A program made the translations under genes and the position numbers. Shown here piece after piece: positions 17,349-26,525 of a DNA stretch of 64,000 bases. The stretch covers positions 124,001-188,000 of the forward strand of contig NZ_ATUW01000003.1 in NCBI RefSeq assembly GCF_000420405.1, written 5' to 3'. This DNA comes from Winkia neuii subsp. neuii DSM 8576 (GTDB lineage Bacteria; Actinomycetota; Actinomycetes; Actinomycetales; Actinomycetaceae). A model generated the notes under the pieces. The model was not told where the DNA came from. It ran no database searches and saw only the letters and a program-made list of their open reading frames with translations. Within the stretch, counting starts at the first letter, position 1. Each line of letters opens with the position of its first letter.

Positions 17349-17959
17349 CTTTCTTCCTCTTTCCGAGATTGAACATATATTAACGCGCGCGAAACTAATC
17401 TAGCGCACCGACCTTTTTTTATCCAGAAAATTTCCTATCTTTTTTCGAAAGTATGGCGAGGCAGACTTGCAAAGGTTTCTAAATTTGCAAGAAATGGCAA
17501 GAATGGAATTTTTTGCCACCGAATCACCCAATTCAACACCTTCGCTAGCTAATTTCCAGCAGCCTGAAAGGTAGAGACACAGCTAAGCAGAAAGCTTCTC
17601 ACCTGCAACTATTCTGCGTTCACCCCGTCTCTTGCGACCTCTCGACTAGTTTTTAGACCGCACGCCCCCTTCTCAACAGTGCAACTCCCTGCCAGCGTTT
17701 AAGAATTATCAAAACTAACTATTTTGCCGTCCGCATACGTCTTTTCGAGATGAAATTATTAAAAGGTTGAGGTGATAATTTTATTCTCGAAAAGACAATA
17801 TAGTTTGGCAATCGTTGCCAAGGCCGAGCTCCGCTCATTTTTTAAAGGCTGTCTTGCGTTTCGGCGTGGTAAGCAGCGTTTGCGATATGGCCTCGCGGGC
17901 GGAGCTTTCCCCCTAACATAGGTAGTGCCCAGTGTTGCGCCCCGTCGAAAGAAGCTATC
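17349..17959. other. Long A+T-rich intergenic region
   Basis: About 610 bp between divergent genes. It is markedly A+T-rich up to ~17800. It must contain the promoters of the surface protein (minus) and the amidohydrolase (plus). Short ORFs here (for instance 26 codons from 17493) lack ribosome binding sites and I do not call them. No tRNA, riboswitch or repeat was recognised. Confidence 0.5.
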
Positions 17960-19201
17960 TTGAATCATTACGCCCTCCAAAACGCCAAGGTCATTCCCGG
18001 GACCGGTTCTGCCCCCATCGAAGAGGGCACCGTTCTGCTAGAGGGAGCCAAGATCACCTATGCGGGCACTGCTGTGCCCGTACCGGCCGGTTATGAGCTT
18101 ATAGATTGCACAGGCAAGACCGTGCTGCCGGGATTGATCGACTCCCACCTGCATTTCACAGGCAACGAGTCAGACGACGACACCCAGTGGGTTCTAGACG
18201 ACCCTACCTATCAAACTGTTGTGGCAGTCCAGCAGGCCCGGGACGCCTTAGAGTCGGGCCTCACTACGGTCGCCGAAATTTCCCGCTCAGGCGTACAGAT
18301 TCGCAACGCTATTGAGGCTGGCATAATGCGAGGCCCCCGCATGATTTGCACTGGCCGGGGTTTTTGTCGCACGGGTGGACACGGGGATTCGCACCGGCTC
18401 CCTCTAGAATTCAACGAATATTCTCACCCGTGGGCCGAACGGGTCGACGGCCCATGGGAGCTGCGCAAAGCCGTACGTCGCCGCCTGCGCGAGAACGTAG
18501 ACGCCCTCAAAATCTGGGCCACGGGGGGCGGCATCTGGCGCTACGACGACAAGCTGGAGCAGCACTATACGCCAGAGGAAATCCAGGCTGTAGTCGACGA
18601 GGGGAATATGGTTCACGTTCCCGTTTGGGCCCACTGCGAAGGTTACGAGGGCGCCTTGGAGGCAGCCAAAGCTGGGGTACATCTGATTATTCACGGCCAG
18701 ACATTAGGGTCTGAAACCCTGGACATCATGGCAGAAAAGGGCATCTATTTCTGCCCTACGATTCAATTCCTAGAGCAGTGGTTTAAGACCTATCCTCCTG
18801 AATATAATCCCGAACAAGATGAATACCCGGGCGAAACTAGGGCGGAGCGCGAACTGCAGCGCGTCTATGCCAACCTTCGCAAGGCCCACGAAAAGGGCAT
18901 AGTCCTAACTACCGGTTCCGATTCCTTCTGCTCTTCGCTCACCCCCTACGGGACTACGCTACTAGGCGAGATTTATTCCTTTGTCGAAAAGGTTGGCTTT
19001 AGCCCACTTTTTGCGCTTACTTGCGCCACTAAGAACGGTGCGCAAATGCTCGGGGTGGACCAAGTCACAGGCACTTTAGAGGCCGGCAAGTGTGCCGATT
19101 TGATAGTGCTGGAGGGCGACCCCACACAAAACATTCGCGACCTAAGGGTGGAAAACATGTCGTGGATTTTCAAAGAGGGCGAAGTGGTGGCACGTAGATA
19201 A
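17960..19201 (+). CDS. Metal-dependent amidohydrolase (imidazolonepropionase/prolidase-like)
   Basis: 413-residue cytoplasmic enzyme of the amidohydrolase superfamily. The first metal motif is IDSHLHF (His63 and His65), the probable carboxylated Lys is in DALKIWATGG, further His ligands are in VWAHCEG and LIIHGQTL, and the catalytic Asp is in TTGSDSFC. The N- and C-terminal strands form the small composite beta-sandwich (GKTVLPGLID and KCADLIVLEGDP). This arrangement fits the group that includes Xaa-Pro dipeptidases and other imidazolonepropionase-like hydrolases; no hut genes are nearby, so histidine degradation is unlikely. The TTG at 17960 is the only workable start and its ribosome binding site (GAAAGAAG) is weak. 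Confidence 0.85.
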   Translation: MNHYALQNAKVIPGTGSAPIEEGTVLLEGAKITYAGTAVPVPAGYELIDCTGKTVLPGLIDSHLHFTGNESDDDTQWVLDDPTYQTVVAVQQARDALESGLTTVAEISRSGVQIRNAIEAGIMRGPRMICTGRGFCRTGGHGDSHRLPLEFNEYSHPWAERVDGPWELRKAVRRRLRENVDALKIWATGGGIWRYDDKLEQHYTPEEIQAVVDEGNMVHVPVWAHCEGYEGALEAAKAGVHLIIHGQTLGSETLDIMAEKGIYFCPTIQFLEQWFKTYPPEYNPEQDEYPGETRAERELQRVYANLRKAHEKGIVLTTGSDSFCSSLTPYGTTLLGEIYSFVEKVGFSPLFALTCATKNGAQMLGVDQVTGTLEAGKCADLIVLEGDPTQNIRDLRVENMSWIFKEGEVVARR

Positions 19202-19353
19202 ACCAGCCTCGAGTGAGCAGTAGAAGCAACTCGCAGCGTTCCATTCGGTAAATCAGCAGCTAACCCTGCAGAAGAGGGCGAAGAATGGCTGCTATTTCAA
19301 CAAAACGCCGCAGCACTACAATGAATATTCGGGCGCCCGGCAGCCTCTAAGAG

Positions 19354-19427
19354 TGCCCCCAGTGGGACTCGAACCCACAACACATCGATTTTAAGTCGAT
19401 TGCCTCTGCCAATTGGGCCATGGGGGC
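19354..19427 (-). tRNA. tRNA with UAA anticodon (Leu), short variable loop
   Basis: Folds as GCCCCCA acceptor (7 perfect bp with TGGGGGC), a D arm with GCC/GGC pairing, an anticodon stem ATCGA/TCGAT with loop CTTAAAA (anticodon TAA), a five-base variable loop GTGTT and a T arm GTGGG/CCCAC, discriminator A. The anticodon reads UUA leucine codons, yet leucine tRNAs normally have a long variable arm; this one is a 74-base type I molecule. CCA is not encoded. Confidence 0.85.
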
Positions 19428-19607
19428 AACTAGTACAGACTAGCGCAAGTGTACACAATTTATAAACTTTGCTCGCAGACAAAATAGTTTGAAGGTGAAT
19501 TTTTTGCGCGGATCTGGTTAGACTAGCCCGGTCAGAGAACTAGGAAAGTTCATGCCGCAACCGGCTGCTCGGCATTTGCTGGTAGCCCCTTACGACTCAA
19601 GGACAGG

Positions 19608-20846
19608 ATGTCCGTGAAGAAGAAACTTTTTTCCTTTTCCGCACTCGCCCACCAGATGAGAGATGATGCTGCTGCCGGCAAGGCGCTTATGGCCGCCGCG
19701 GCCTTGGCATTGGTTTGGGCTAATTCGCCGATGCGCCACTCCTACGAGGCGCTTTCAGAATTTCTGATTGGCCCGGCCAGTTTGGGTTTGCAAATGTCGC
19801 TCGCGCATTTGGCTCAGGATGGCCTGCTGACGATTTTTTTCTTCGTTGTGGGCTTGGAACTCAAGCAGGAATTCGTGGCGGGCTCGCTGCGCGACCCGAA
19901 GCAAGCCGCCTTGCCGATGCTGGCGGCGGTGTTTGGAATGGCTGTTCCCGCCGCTATTTATGCTGCGTCCGTCACTGTGCTGGGAGCTCCGGAGGCCCTC
20001 AGCGGCTGGGCCATTCCGGCAGCCACCGACATTGCCTTCGCTATTGCTATTTTGGCTATTTTTGGCAAGGGCTTGCCTCCCGCGGCGCGCACTTTTTTGC
20101 TCACGTTAGCTGTGGTGGATGACCTTTTGGGCATTCTGGTTATTGCTATTTTTTACCCGCAAGATGCGCTCAGTTTTTCCAATTTGGGCCTGTGCGCGCT
20201 GGCAGTAGCAACTTTTGCGATGCTAGCTCAAAAGCGCATTTGTAAGTGGTACCTGCTAGCCCCTCTTGCGCTTGCAGCCTGGTATTTCATGTACCGCTCA
20301 GGTATTCATGCCACCATCGCCGGAGTGGCCCTGGGGCTGGTAGTCCCAGCTAAGCGCAAGAGGGGGGAGCGCGTCTGCCTCACCCACCGCCTTTCCACCG
20401 CGCTGAATCCACTGTCGGCTGGGTTTGCCGTGCCCGTGTTCGCATTCTTTGCAGCGGGGGTAAACATTACCTCCACCGAGGGCGGCGCAATTTCTCTACT
20501 CACCCACCCGGTTTCGGTTGCGGTGGCGCTAGCCCTGCCCTTCGGGAAGGCAGTCGGGATTTTTGGTTCTGTTGTGGCGCTAACTAAGCTTTCCCCGCTA
20601 AAGCTTGGGGGCGGGGTCGACTACCAGGACGTGTTGCCTCTTTCTTTCGTGGCAGGTATTGGGTTTACTGTTTCCCTACTTATTGCCTCTCTCGCCTTTC
20701 CCTCGCAGACCGATCTGACCGAGGCCGGCCGCCTGGGAGTGTTGCTTGGCACAGGCTTGTCGGCACTGCTTGGGGCTAGCCTGTTGCGTTGGCGAGTCCG
20801 CCAGCCTGTGCGCGGCCTACAGAAGGCTAAGCGCTATACCGTCTAG
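19608..20846 (+). CDS. nhaA: Na+/H+ antiporter NhaA
   Basis: 412-residue antiporter that exchanges Na+ for H+ at alkaline pH. The ion-binding centre is visible as AATDIAFAIAILAIFG and LTLAVVDDLLGILVIA, the paired Asp being the ligands in E. coli NhaA. FFFVVGLELKQEF in the N-terminal third and FVAGIGFTVSLLIASLAF near the C-terminus are also family hallmarks. The ATG has AGGACAGG-type sequence upstream. The last 30 bp overlap the 3' end of the opposing ppx gene. Confidence 0.95.
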   Translation: MSVKKKLFSFSALAHQMRDDAAAGKALMAAAALALVWANSPMRHSYEALSEFLIGPASLGLQMSLAHLAQDGLLTIFFFVVGLELKQEFVAGSLRDPKQAALPMLAAVFGMAVPAAIYAASVTVLGAPEALSGWAIPAATDIAFAIAILAIFGKGLPPAARTFLLTLAVVDDLLGILVIAIFYPQDALSFSNLGLCALAVATFAMLAQKRICKWYLLAPLALAAWYFMYRSGIHATIAGVALGLVVPAKRKRGERVCLTHRLSTALNPLSAGFAVPVFAFFAAGVNITSTEGGAISLLTHPVSVAVALALPFGKAVGIFGSVVALTKLSPLKLGGGVDYQDVLPLSFVAGIGFTVSLLIASLAFPSQTDLTEAGRLGVLLGTGLSALLGASLLRWRVRQPVRGLQKAKRYTV

Positions 20847-21746
20847 TATGTCGCGGCTTGAGCAGCGAACAGATTCGATACCCGATTTTTCCTGCACGGC
20901 CGCGACTATCTCTTTCCAGATTAACGCACCCGCTCCTATGATGTCTTCGCGCCCAGAGGGCATGTAGGGCAGGTGGGCCCGTTCACCAACTGTCATAGTT
21001 GCCATCTTTTCGCAGGCAGCAATCATTTCTTCACAAGTTAGCACCGCTTTGTCTAGGGCTTCCTGATTGTCGTAGCTTAGCCCTAAGGCCATCGCCATAA
21101 CAGTGTTCGAGGTGCCAGCTACCCCAAGAAGACTGCGAGTCCTACTGAGGTCTACTTCGGCATCGGCAGCCCGAATTAGTTCGCGAGTCCGCTCCCTGGC
21201 CCGCTCACACGCACCAGAGCGCAGGTCGATTCCATCCTCGCCTGGAAAATATCGTTCGGTAAAACGCACCGAACCCATCTTTGTGGACAGCGATTTTTGT
21301 CCACTCCGATCCCCCAAAATGAATTCAGTGGAGCCGCCGCCAATGTCTACGATCAGAGCGGGAAAATCCGGTTCTGGCCCGCTGAGCGCTCCCACAAAGG
21401 ACAGGTGGGCCTCCTGAGTGCCAGGAATAACCTCGGGGCGCACTCCCAGGATTTTTTCCACCCCATCCGCAAAGACGTCAGAATTCTTGGCATCGCGCGA
21501 GGCCGACGTGGCCACAAAGCGCACTCGCTGCGCCCCGAACCCCTCAATTTGGCGGGCGTATTCTTCGGTTGCGGCGAACGCCCGCCGCAGGGCCTGTTCA
21601 CTTATTTGGCCGGTCTTTTCCAGGTTCTCCCCGAGCCGGACAACTTTCATCTGCTTGCAAAAAGAGCTGATTTTACCGCCCTCGCCCTGGGCCAATATCA
21701 GGCGAATCGAATTTGTGCCACAATCTATTCCCGCAACTTTAGTCAT
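20817..21746 (-). CDS. ppx: Ppx/GppA family exopolyphosphatase
   Basis: 309-residue member of the ASKHA Ppx/GppA phosphatases, which hydrolyse polyphosphate or pppGpp. The phosphate-1 loop is GIDCGTNSIRLILA, the phosphate-2 loop is VDIGGGSTEFILG, and RFVATSASRDAKNS lies between. It is the short single-module form, like M. tuberculosis Rv1026, without the C-terminal HD domain of E. coli GppA. The ATG at 21746 overlaps the stop of the DUF501 gene by eight bases. Actinobacterial short forms act mainly on short-chain polyphosphate. Confidence 0.93.
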   Translation of the reverse strand: MTKVAGIDCGTNSIRLILAQGEGGKISSFCKQMKVVRLGENLEKTGQISEQALRRAFAATEEYARQIEGFGAQRVRFVATSASRDAKNSDVFADGVEKILGVRPEVIPGTQEAHLSFVGALSGPEPDFPALIVDIGGGSTEFILGDRSGQKSLSTKMGSVRFTERYFPGEDGIDLRSGACERARERTRELIRAADAEVDLSRTRSLLGVAGTSNTVMAMALGLSYDNQEALDKAVLTCEEMIAACEKMATMTVGERAHLPYMPSGREDIIGAGALIWKEIVAAVQEKSGIESVRCSSRDILDGIALSLL

Positions 21747-22260
21747 TGCAGTAGCACTGCTCCCTACCCCACATGCCCAGCTCGGCAATCTTTTGCAACG
21801 CCAAGTCTCCAACCGGATTTACGCCCTGTCCAGAAGCCAGCGAGTGCCCAATGAGCGCGTGCAGGCACTTCACCCTAGTTGGCATCCCCCCGGCTGCAAC
21901 TTTCTGGATGGCTTCTGGGACCTCTACTCCCGCCAGTTTGGCAATCTGGCGGCGCTGCTCCAAGTAGGTTTGGTAGGCCTGCTTATAGCGCTGCGCAAAA
22001 GCTTCGTCTTGGAGCAGGCTCTGGTATCCCTCCATTTGTTTTTCGGCCTCGAGACGCGAGGCTGCCTTTACCAATGCGGGGTGGGAAAGGTAAAAAACCG
22101 TGGGAAATGGCTCCCCATTTTCCAACGTCGGAGCCGTAGCCACCACCAGCGGCTTGGAACAAACGCACCTGGCAGCAATTCCAACAACTCCCCTGGGAAC
22201 CCGACCTAACTGGGAGCCCAATACTTCTAGGTCGGTTTCACTGGCCTGGGTAATGTTCAC
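21739..22260 (-). CDS. DUF501 domain-containing protein
   Basis: 173 residues, conserved in actinobacteria but without a known function. Typical segments are LGRVPRGVVGIAARCVC, PFPTVFYLSHP and the C-terminal GGMPTRVKCLHALIGHSLASG..VNPVGD block, whose Cys/His residues could bind a metal (CVC near the N-terminus, KCLH and GHSL near the end). The GTG at 22260 overlaps the TGA of the FtsB-like gene (GTGA). It lies, as in mycobacteria, between ftsB and ppx. Confidence 0.88.
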   Translation of the reverse strand: MNITQASETDLEVLGSQLGRVPRGVVGIAARCVCSKPLVVATAPTLENGEPFPTVFYLSHPALVKAASRLEAEKQMEGYQSLLQDEAFAQRYKQAYQTYLEQRRQIAKLAGVEVPEAIQKVAAGGMPTRVKCLHALIGHSLASGQGVNPVGDLALQKIAELGMWGREQCYCND

Positions 22261-23036
22261 TGGGGAGCCTCCTTGTCTTCTTTGGGGGCCTGGGTGGCGC
22301 CCTCTTGTGGGGTTCCGCGCCCCGAGGAATGAGTGCGCTTGGGTGTGGTTGCCTTCCCTGCCGCCTTGGTAGTTTCCGACATGATCATAAACCACGGTTC
22401 CTTTGGGCCACGGTGGGGTTTTATTTGGGCGTCGCGCTTGTAGTTTTTACCGGGATCGACCACAACAAATTGGGTCTCACCCTTCTTCACATACCCCAGC
22501 CGCTGGCGGGCTTGCGACGCCATATAGGCAGGGTCGGACCACCTTTGCACCTGCCTGCGCAACTCGACGTTTTGGGCTTTGGCCTCTTCTAATTGGCGGT
22601 GCAAGGATCTGGCCTGTTCCATCTGGTCGAACAGGTTGAACAAAGGCGGCACCACAAATGCTCCCACGAGGGCGAGCACGCCAAGCATCGCCACAAACGA
22701 AACCCGAATGTGCGGGCCCTTCTTGAACCCAAGCGAGATAGTGCGTGCCCTCTGCGATTTTTTGGCGCCCTGGATGCGGGCACGCTCGACGGCCTCGGAA
22801 CTGCGTCTAAAGCGCGAGGGCGTGGGTGCTTCGGCGTGCGAGTGCTGAACGTTACGCACAAATTTCGACGCCCCTGCCCCACGTGGTGGCCTCTTTCTTG
22901 AGGCCGGCCCACCAGGTGAGGCCAAAGCCTTCTTCATTTTCGAGGCCGCAGCCTGTTTTTGCCTGCTCCCGGCGGCAGCATCTTGGGTACGGGCAGGCTG
23001 TCTTTGTCCCCTCAGTGGCGGCCGTTTTGTACCCAT
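22257..23036 (-). CDS. ftsB: FtsB/DivIC-like septum formation initiator
   Basis: Bitopic division protein that forms a complex with FtsL and FtsQ. From ATG 23036 it has 259 residues: ~110 basic, Pro/Arg/Ala-rich cytoplasmic residues, one membrane helix (VSFVAMLGVLALVGAFVV), an extracytoplasmic coiled coil (QARSLHRQLEEAKAQNVELRRQVQRW), the conserved DPAYMASQARQRLGYVKKGE segment, and a ~70-residue Lys/Thr-rich tail. The start is uncertain: an upstream in-frame extension to 23078 exists, and GGGGAG lies 14 bases before the chosen ATG. The long N- and C-terminal extensions are usual in actinobacteria. Confidence 0.85.
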   Translation of the reverse strand: MGTKRPPLRGQRQPARTQDAAAGSRQKQAAASKMKKALASPGGPASRKRPPRGAGASKFVRNVQHSHAEAPTPSRFRRSSEAVERARIQGAKKSQRARTISLGFKKGPHIRVSFVAMLGVLALVGAFVVPPLFNLFDQMEQARSLHRQLEEAKAQNVELRRQVQRWSDPAYMASQARQRLGYVKKGETQFVVVDPGKNYKRDAQIKPHRGPKEPWFMIMSETTKAAGKATTPKRTHSSGRGTPQEGATQAPKEDKEAPQ

Positions 23037-23112
23037 GGTCCAATCATGCCAGTAACTCCCCAAATTTTTGTCGTGCAATGCGCACGCGGCAGACTTTGAG
23101 ACAAAAATAAAA

Positions 23113-23142
23113 CTGAGCCTGCCCGGGGTGGGGCAGGCTCAG
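23113..23142 (-). terminator. Enolase terminator
   Basis: Twelve-bp perfect stem (CTGAGCCTGCCC and complement) with a six-base loop, 17 bp after the enolase stop; A-rich sequence at 23102-23112 gives a U-tract on the minus strand. Confidence 0.85.
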
Positions 23143-23158
23143 CTATTAGCCTTTTACC

Positions 23159-24451
<1,293 letters not shown>

Positions 24452-24617
24452 TCAGTTATTGGCCGCTAATACACTTCTAGCCTAGCCGCAGAGTGTCGCA
24501 ACTCGCATTAGCCATCCCAGAAAAAAGATCGCTGGAAGCTTACTTGGCGCCCCCATGCTTGCCAGCGCCGACATAAGTCCCAGCGACCTTGTGGTTAAAG
24601 CTACTTCGCCACCACGA

Positions 24618-25136
24618 CTACCTAGACCCCGAGGTGGGATCGGCAGCGGTGACCACGTTGGACGGAAGTGCATTGCCCGGACGCCCGTCCGCCCTCATCT
24701 TGCCGTAACGCGGGCTAAGAGAGATCTTGTGCTTCGCATTCTTTTCAAAAACTAGCGCCGACTTCTGCTGACCCAGCCCGTTGAGCACGGTCATAGTCTG
24801 CAAAAAACGCACAGACAGATCCGAAACCTTTCCCTGCTTGAACTGGCCTGCTTGCTGCTGCCTAGCAATCTGCTGACGCACCTGTGCCTCAGTGGCAGGC
24901 AGCTTCTGCTCCTTCACCACATCTTGCACGCCCGGGGAAACGGACAAGAACTGGGCCACATACATGTTGTTGAGCTTTTGCCCAGTCAGCTCGGAAAGCT
25001 GCGTGGCAGCCTGCGAAATCTGCTTGTCCGTGTAGCTCTTGCCGTCAATATTTAGGGCCGCCCCAGGGTGAGCTGAACAAGCCGAGAGGGCAAGCCCCAC
25101 ACCGGCTGCGGCAGCTAAGAACTTGGAAAACTTCAC
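24618..25136 (-). CDS. SurA N-terminal-like lipoprotein
   Basis: 172-residue lipoprotein with signal peptide and lipobox (LALSAC, lipidated Cys20). The remainder is helical and resembles the chaperone-like N-terminal domain of SurA/PrsA foldases (SurA_N), without an attached PpiC isomerase domain. Proteins of this kind stand between mfd and eno in many actinobacteria, and M. tuberculosis LpqU occupies that slot. The Gln-rich segment REQIARQQQAGQF-like at residues ~88-100 is low complexity. Role unknown; envelope protein folding is an inference. Confidence 0.7.
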   Translation of the reverse strand: MKFSKFLAAAAGVGLALSACSAHPGAALNIDGKSYTDKQISQAATQLSELTGQKLNNMYVAQFLSVSPGVQDVVKEQKLPATEAQVRQQIARQQQAGQFKQGKVSDLSVRFLQTMTVLNGLGQQKSALVFEKNAKHKISLSPRYGKMRADGRPGNALPSNVVTAADPTSGSR

Positions 25137-25178
25137 TGTGTACCTTTCCGTCTACTGCCCCAAGTGTAGCCGAGGTAG

Positions 25179-25748
25179 TTAGTGCTTAGCCCCCTGAGCA
25201 ATAGAAAGCGTACGCGCAATTTCTTCGGGGCCGACCTCGCCCACCGTATTCGCCACCAGCTTGCCCTCCTTATCCAACACGAAATGCGCTGGCAGGGCCA
25301 TCACCTGGTACCGCCTAGAAATCTTCGCATCCAAATCCAAAACCAGCGGATACACCTGCGAAAAATCCTTGGCGAAGGCGGCAGCATCGGACTTAGCCGA
25401 ATCCTGATTTACGGAAATGAACTGCACCTTATTCCCATACCGCTTGGCAGCCTCATTTATATCGGGGGCCTCTTCCCTGCAGGCATCGCACCAGGAAGCA
25501 GAAAACACCAACCACACCGGCTTGCCCTTAAAATCCTTCAGCGACACCTGCTTGCCATCCAGATCAGTCCCCGTAAAATCGGGAGCTGGCTTTCCGTGAG
25601 CTAGCGTACCGGACGTTTTAGCGGCTTCCGCCTTAGAAGGCAGCGGCTGCGAAGACTGCCCGCCGCGAGTGAAGTAAACGGCAGCTCCCACTATCAGGGC
25701 AACGCCCAGCAGAAAAGCCACCACGCGCCCGACCTGTTTAATACGCAT
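25179..25748 (-). CDS. TlpA/ResA-type thiol-disulfide oxidoreductase
   Basis: 189 residues. An N-terminal membrane anchor (VAFLLGVALIVGAAVYF) precedes an extracytoplasmic thioredoxin fold with PAPDFTGTDLDGKQVSL and the active site SWCDAC (Cys87 and Cys90), then the cis-Pro region ALPAHFVLDKEG. The CDAC active site is unusual compared with CEPC of ResA. With the CcdA gene 27 bp upstream it forms a two-gene system moving reducing power across the membrane; likely targets are oxidised extracytoplasmic thiols or apocytochrome c, although no cytochrome maturation genes are in view. Confidence 0.9.
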   Translation of the reverse strand: MRIKQVGRVVAFLLGVALIVGAAVYFTRGGQSSQPLPSKAEAAKTSGTLAHGKPAPDFTGTDLDGKQVSLKDFKGKPVWLVFSASWCDACREEAPDINEAAKRYGNKVQFISVNQDSAKSDAAAFAKDFSQVYPLVLDLDAKISRRYQVMALPAHFVLDKEGKLVANTVGEVGPEEIARTLSIAQGAKH

Positions 25749-25775
25749 CGGAGTTTCCTTTCTTCTACAGCTTAG

Positions 25776-26468
25776 CTACAGCGCCAGCCCAGTCACCTTT
25801 GAAAGCAACCCTGCCGCCATCAAAATTCCTATGACCACCAGGCAGGCCCCCGAAACCGTGGTAGTCAGTTGATAGTGTTTCTTAAACCAGGTCAGCTTTT
25901 CGGTAACAAACGAAGAGCCCACTGCCACTGCAAGCAATGGCAGTCCCAGCCCCGCACAGAAAATTACCATGAGCACCAGCCCGCGCCCCATCGTGGCACT
26001 GGACGTGGCGAGGGCAATAACAGCCCCCAGAATTGGGCCTATGCACGGCGTCCACCCCGCCCCAAAAGCCAAGCCTAACAGGGCCGAGCGGCGATACGTG
26101 GGCGCATGGGCAGCATCCACCGCCACCCGAAAATTCTGGTTCAAAAAGGGAACGTTTATTATGCCTGCAAGTTGCAGGCCCATAACAACCAAGATCACTC
26201 CCCCGCAAACCCTAACAATCCCCCTGTACTGGCCCACCACTAGGCCAACCATTCCAACCAGGGCCCAAATGCCAACAAATACCAGCGAAAATGCGGCTAT
26301 AAATACCAGTGCATGACTCACCGCACGCACCCGGTTAGTTTGTCCGCCCTCGACCTGGATACCCGCCATGTAAGCCACTATCACTGGAACTACAGGCAGG
26401 AAACAGGGCGAAACAAAGGCCAATATTCCACCTAAAAAGGCGGCGGTCACAGAAACTTCCACGGGCAT
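25776..26468 (-). CDS. ccdA: CcdA-type thiol-disulfide transporter
   Basis: 230-residue membrane protein with six predicted helices, the DsbD/CcdA family that passes electrons from cytoplasmic thioredoxin to extracytoplasmic thiol proteins. The redox cysteines lie in [15 protein letters not shown] (Cys22) and [12 protein letters not shown], in symmetrical helices. It directly precedes the TlpA-like gene in transcription order. The cysteine context matches actinobacterial CcdA. Confidence 0.92.
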   Translation of the reverse strand: MPVEVSVTAAFLGGILAFVSPCFLPVVPVIVAYMAGIQVEGGQTNRVRAVSHALVFIAAFSLVFVGIWALVGMVGLVVGQYRGIVRVCGGVILVVMGLQLAGIINVPFLNQNFRVAVDAAHAPTYRRSALLGLAFGAGWTPCIGPILGAVIALATSSATMGRGLVLMVIFCAGLGLPLLAVAVGSSFVTEKLTWFKKHYQLTTTVSGACLVVIGILMAAGLLSKVTGLAL

Positions 26469-26525
26469 CCCATCAGGTTGTCGGGCGTCAGTACCACCCC
26501 ATACTACGCCTTAGGCTGGCCTAAC

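Noticed and set aside
17759-17980. 73-codon minus-strand ORF in the long intergenic gap
   Set aside because: No ribosome binding site, Arg/Pro-rich without a recognisable domain, and it crosses the start of the amidohydrolase gene.
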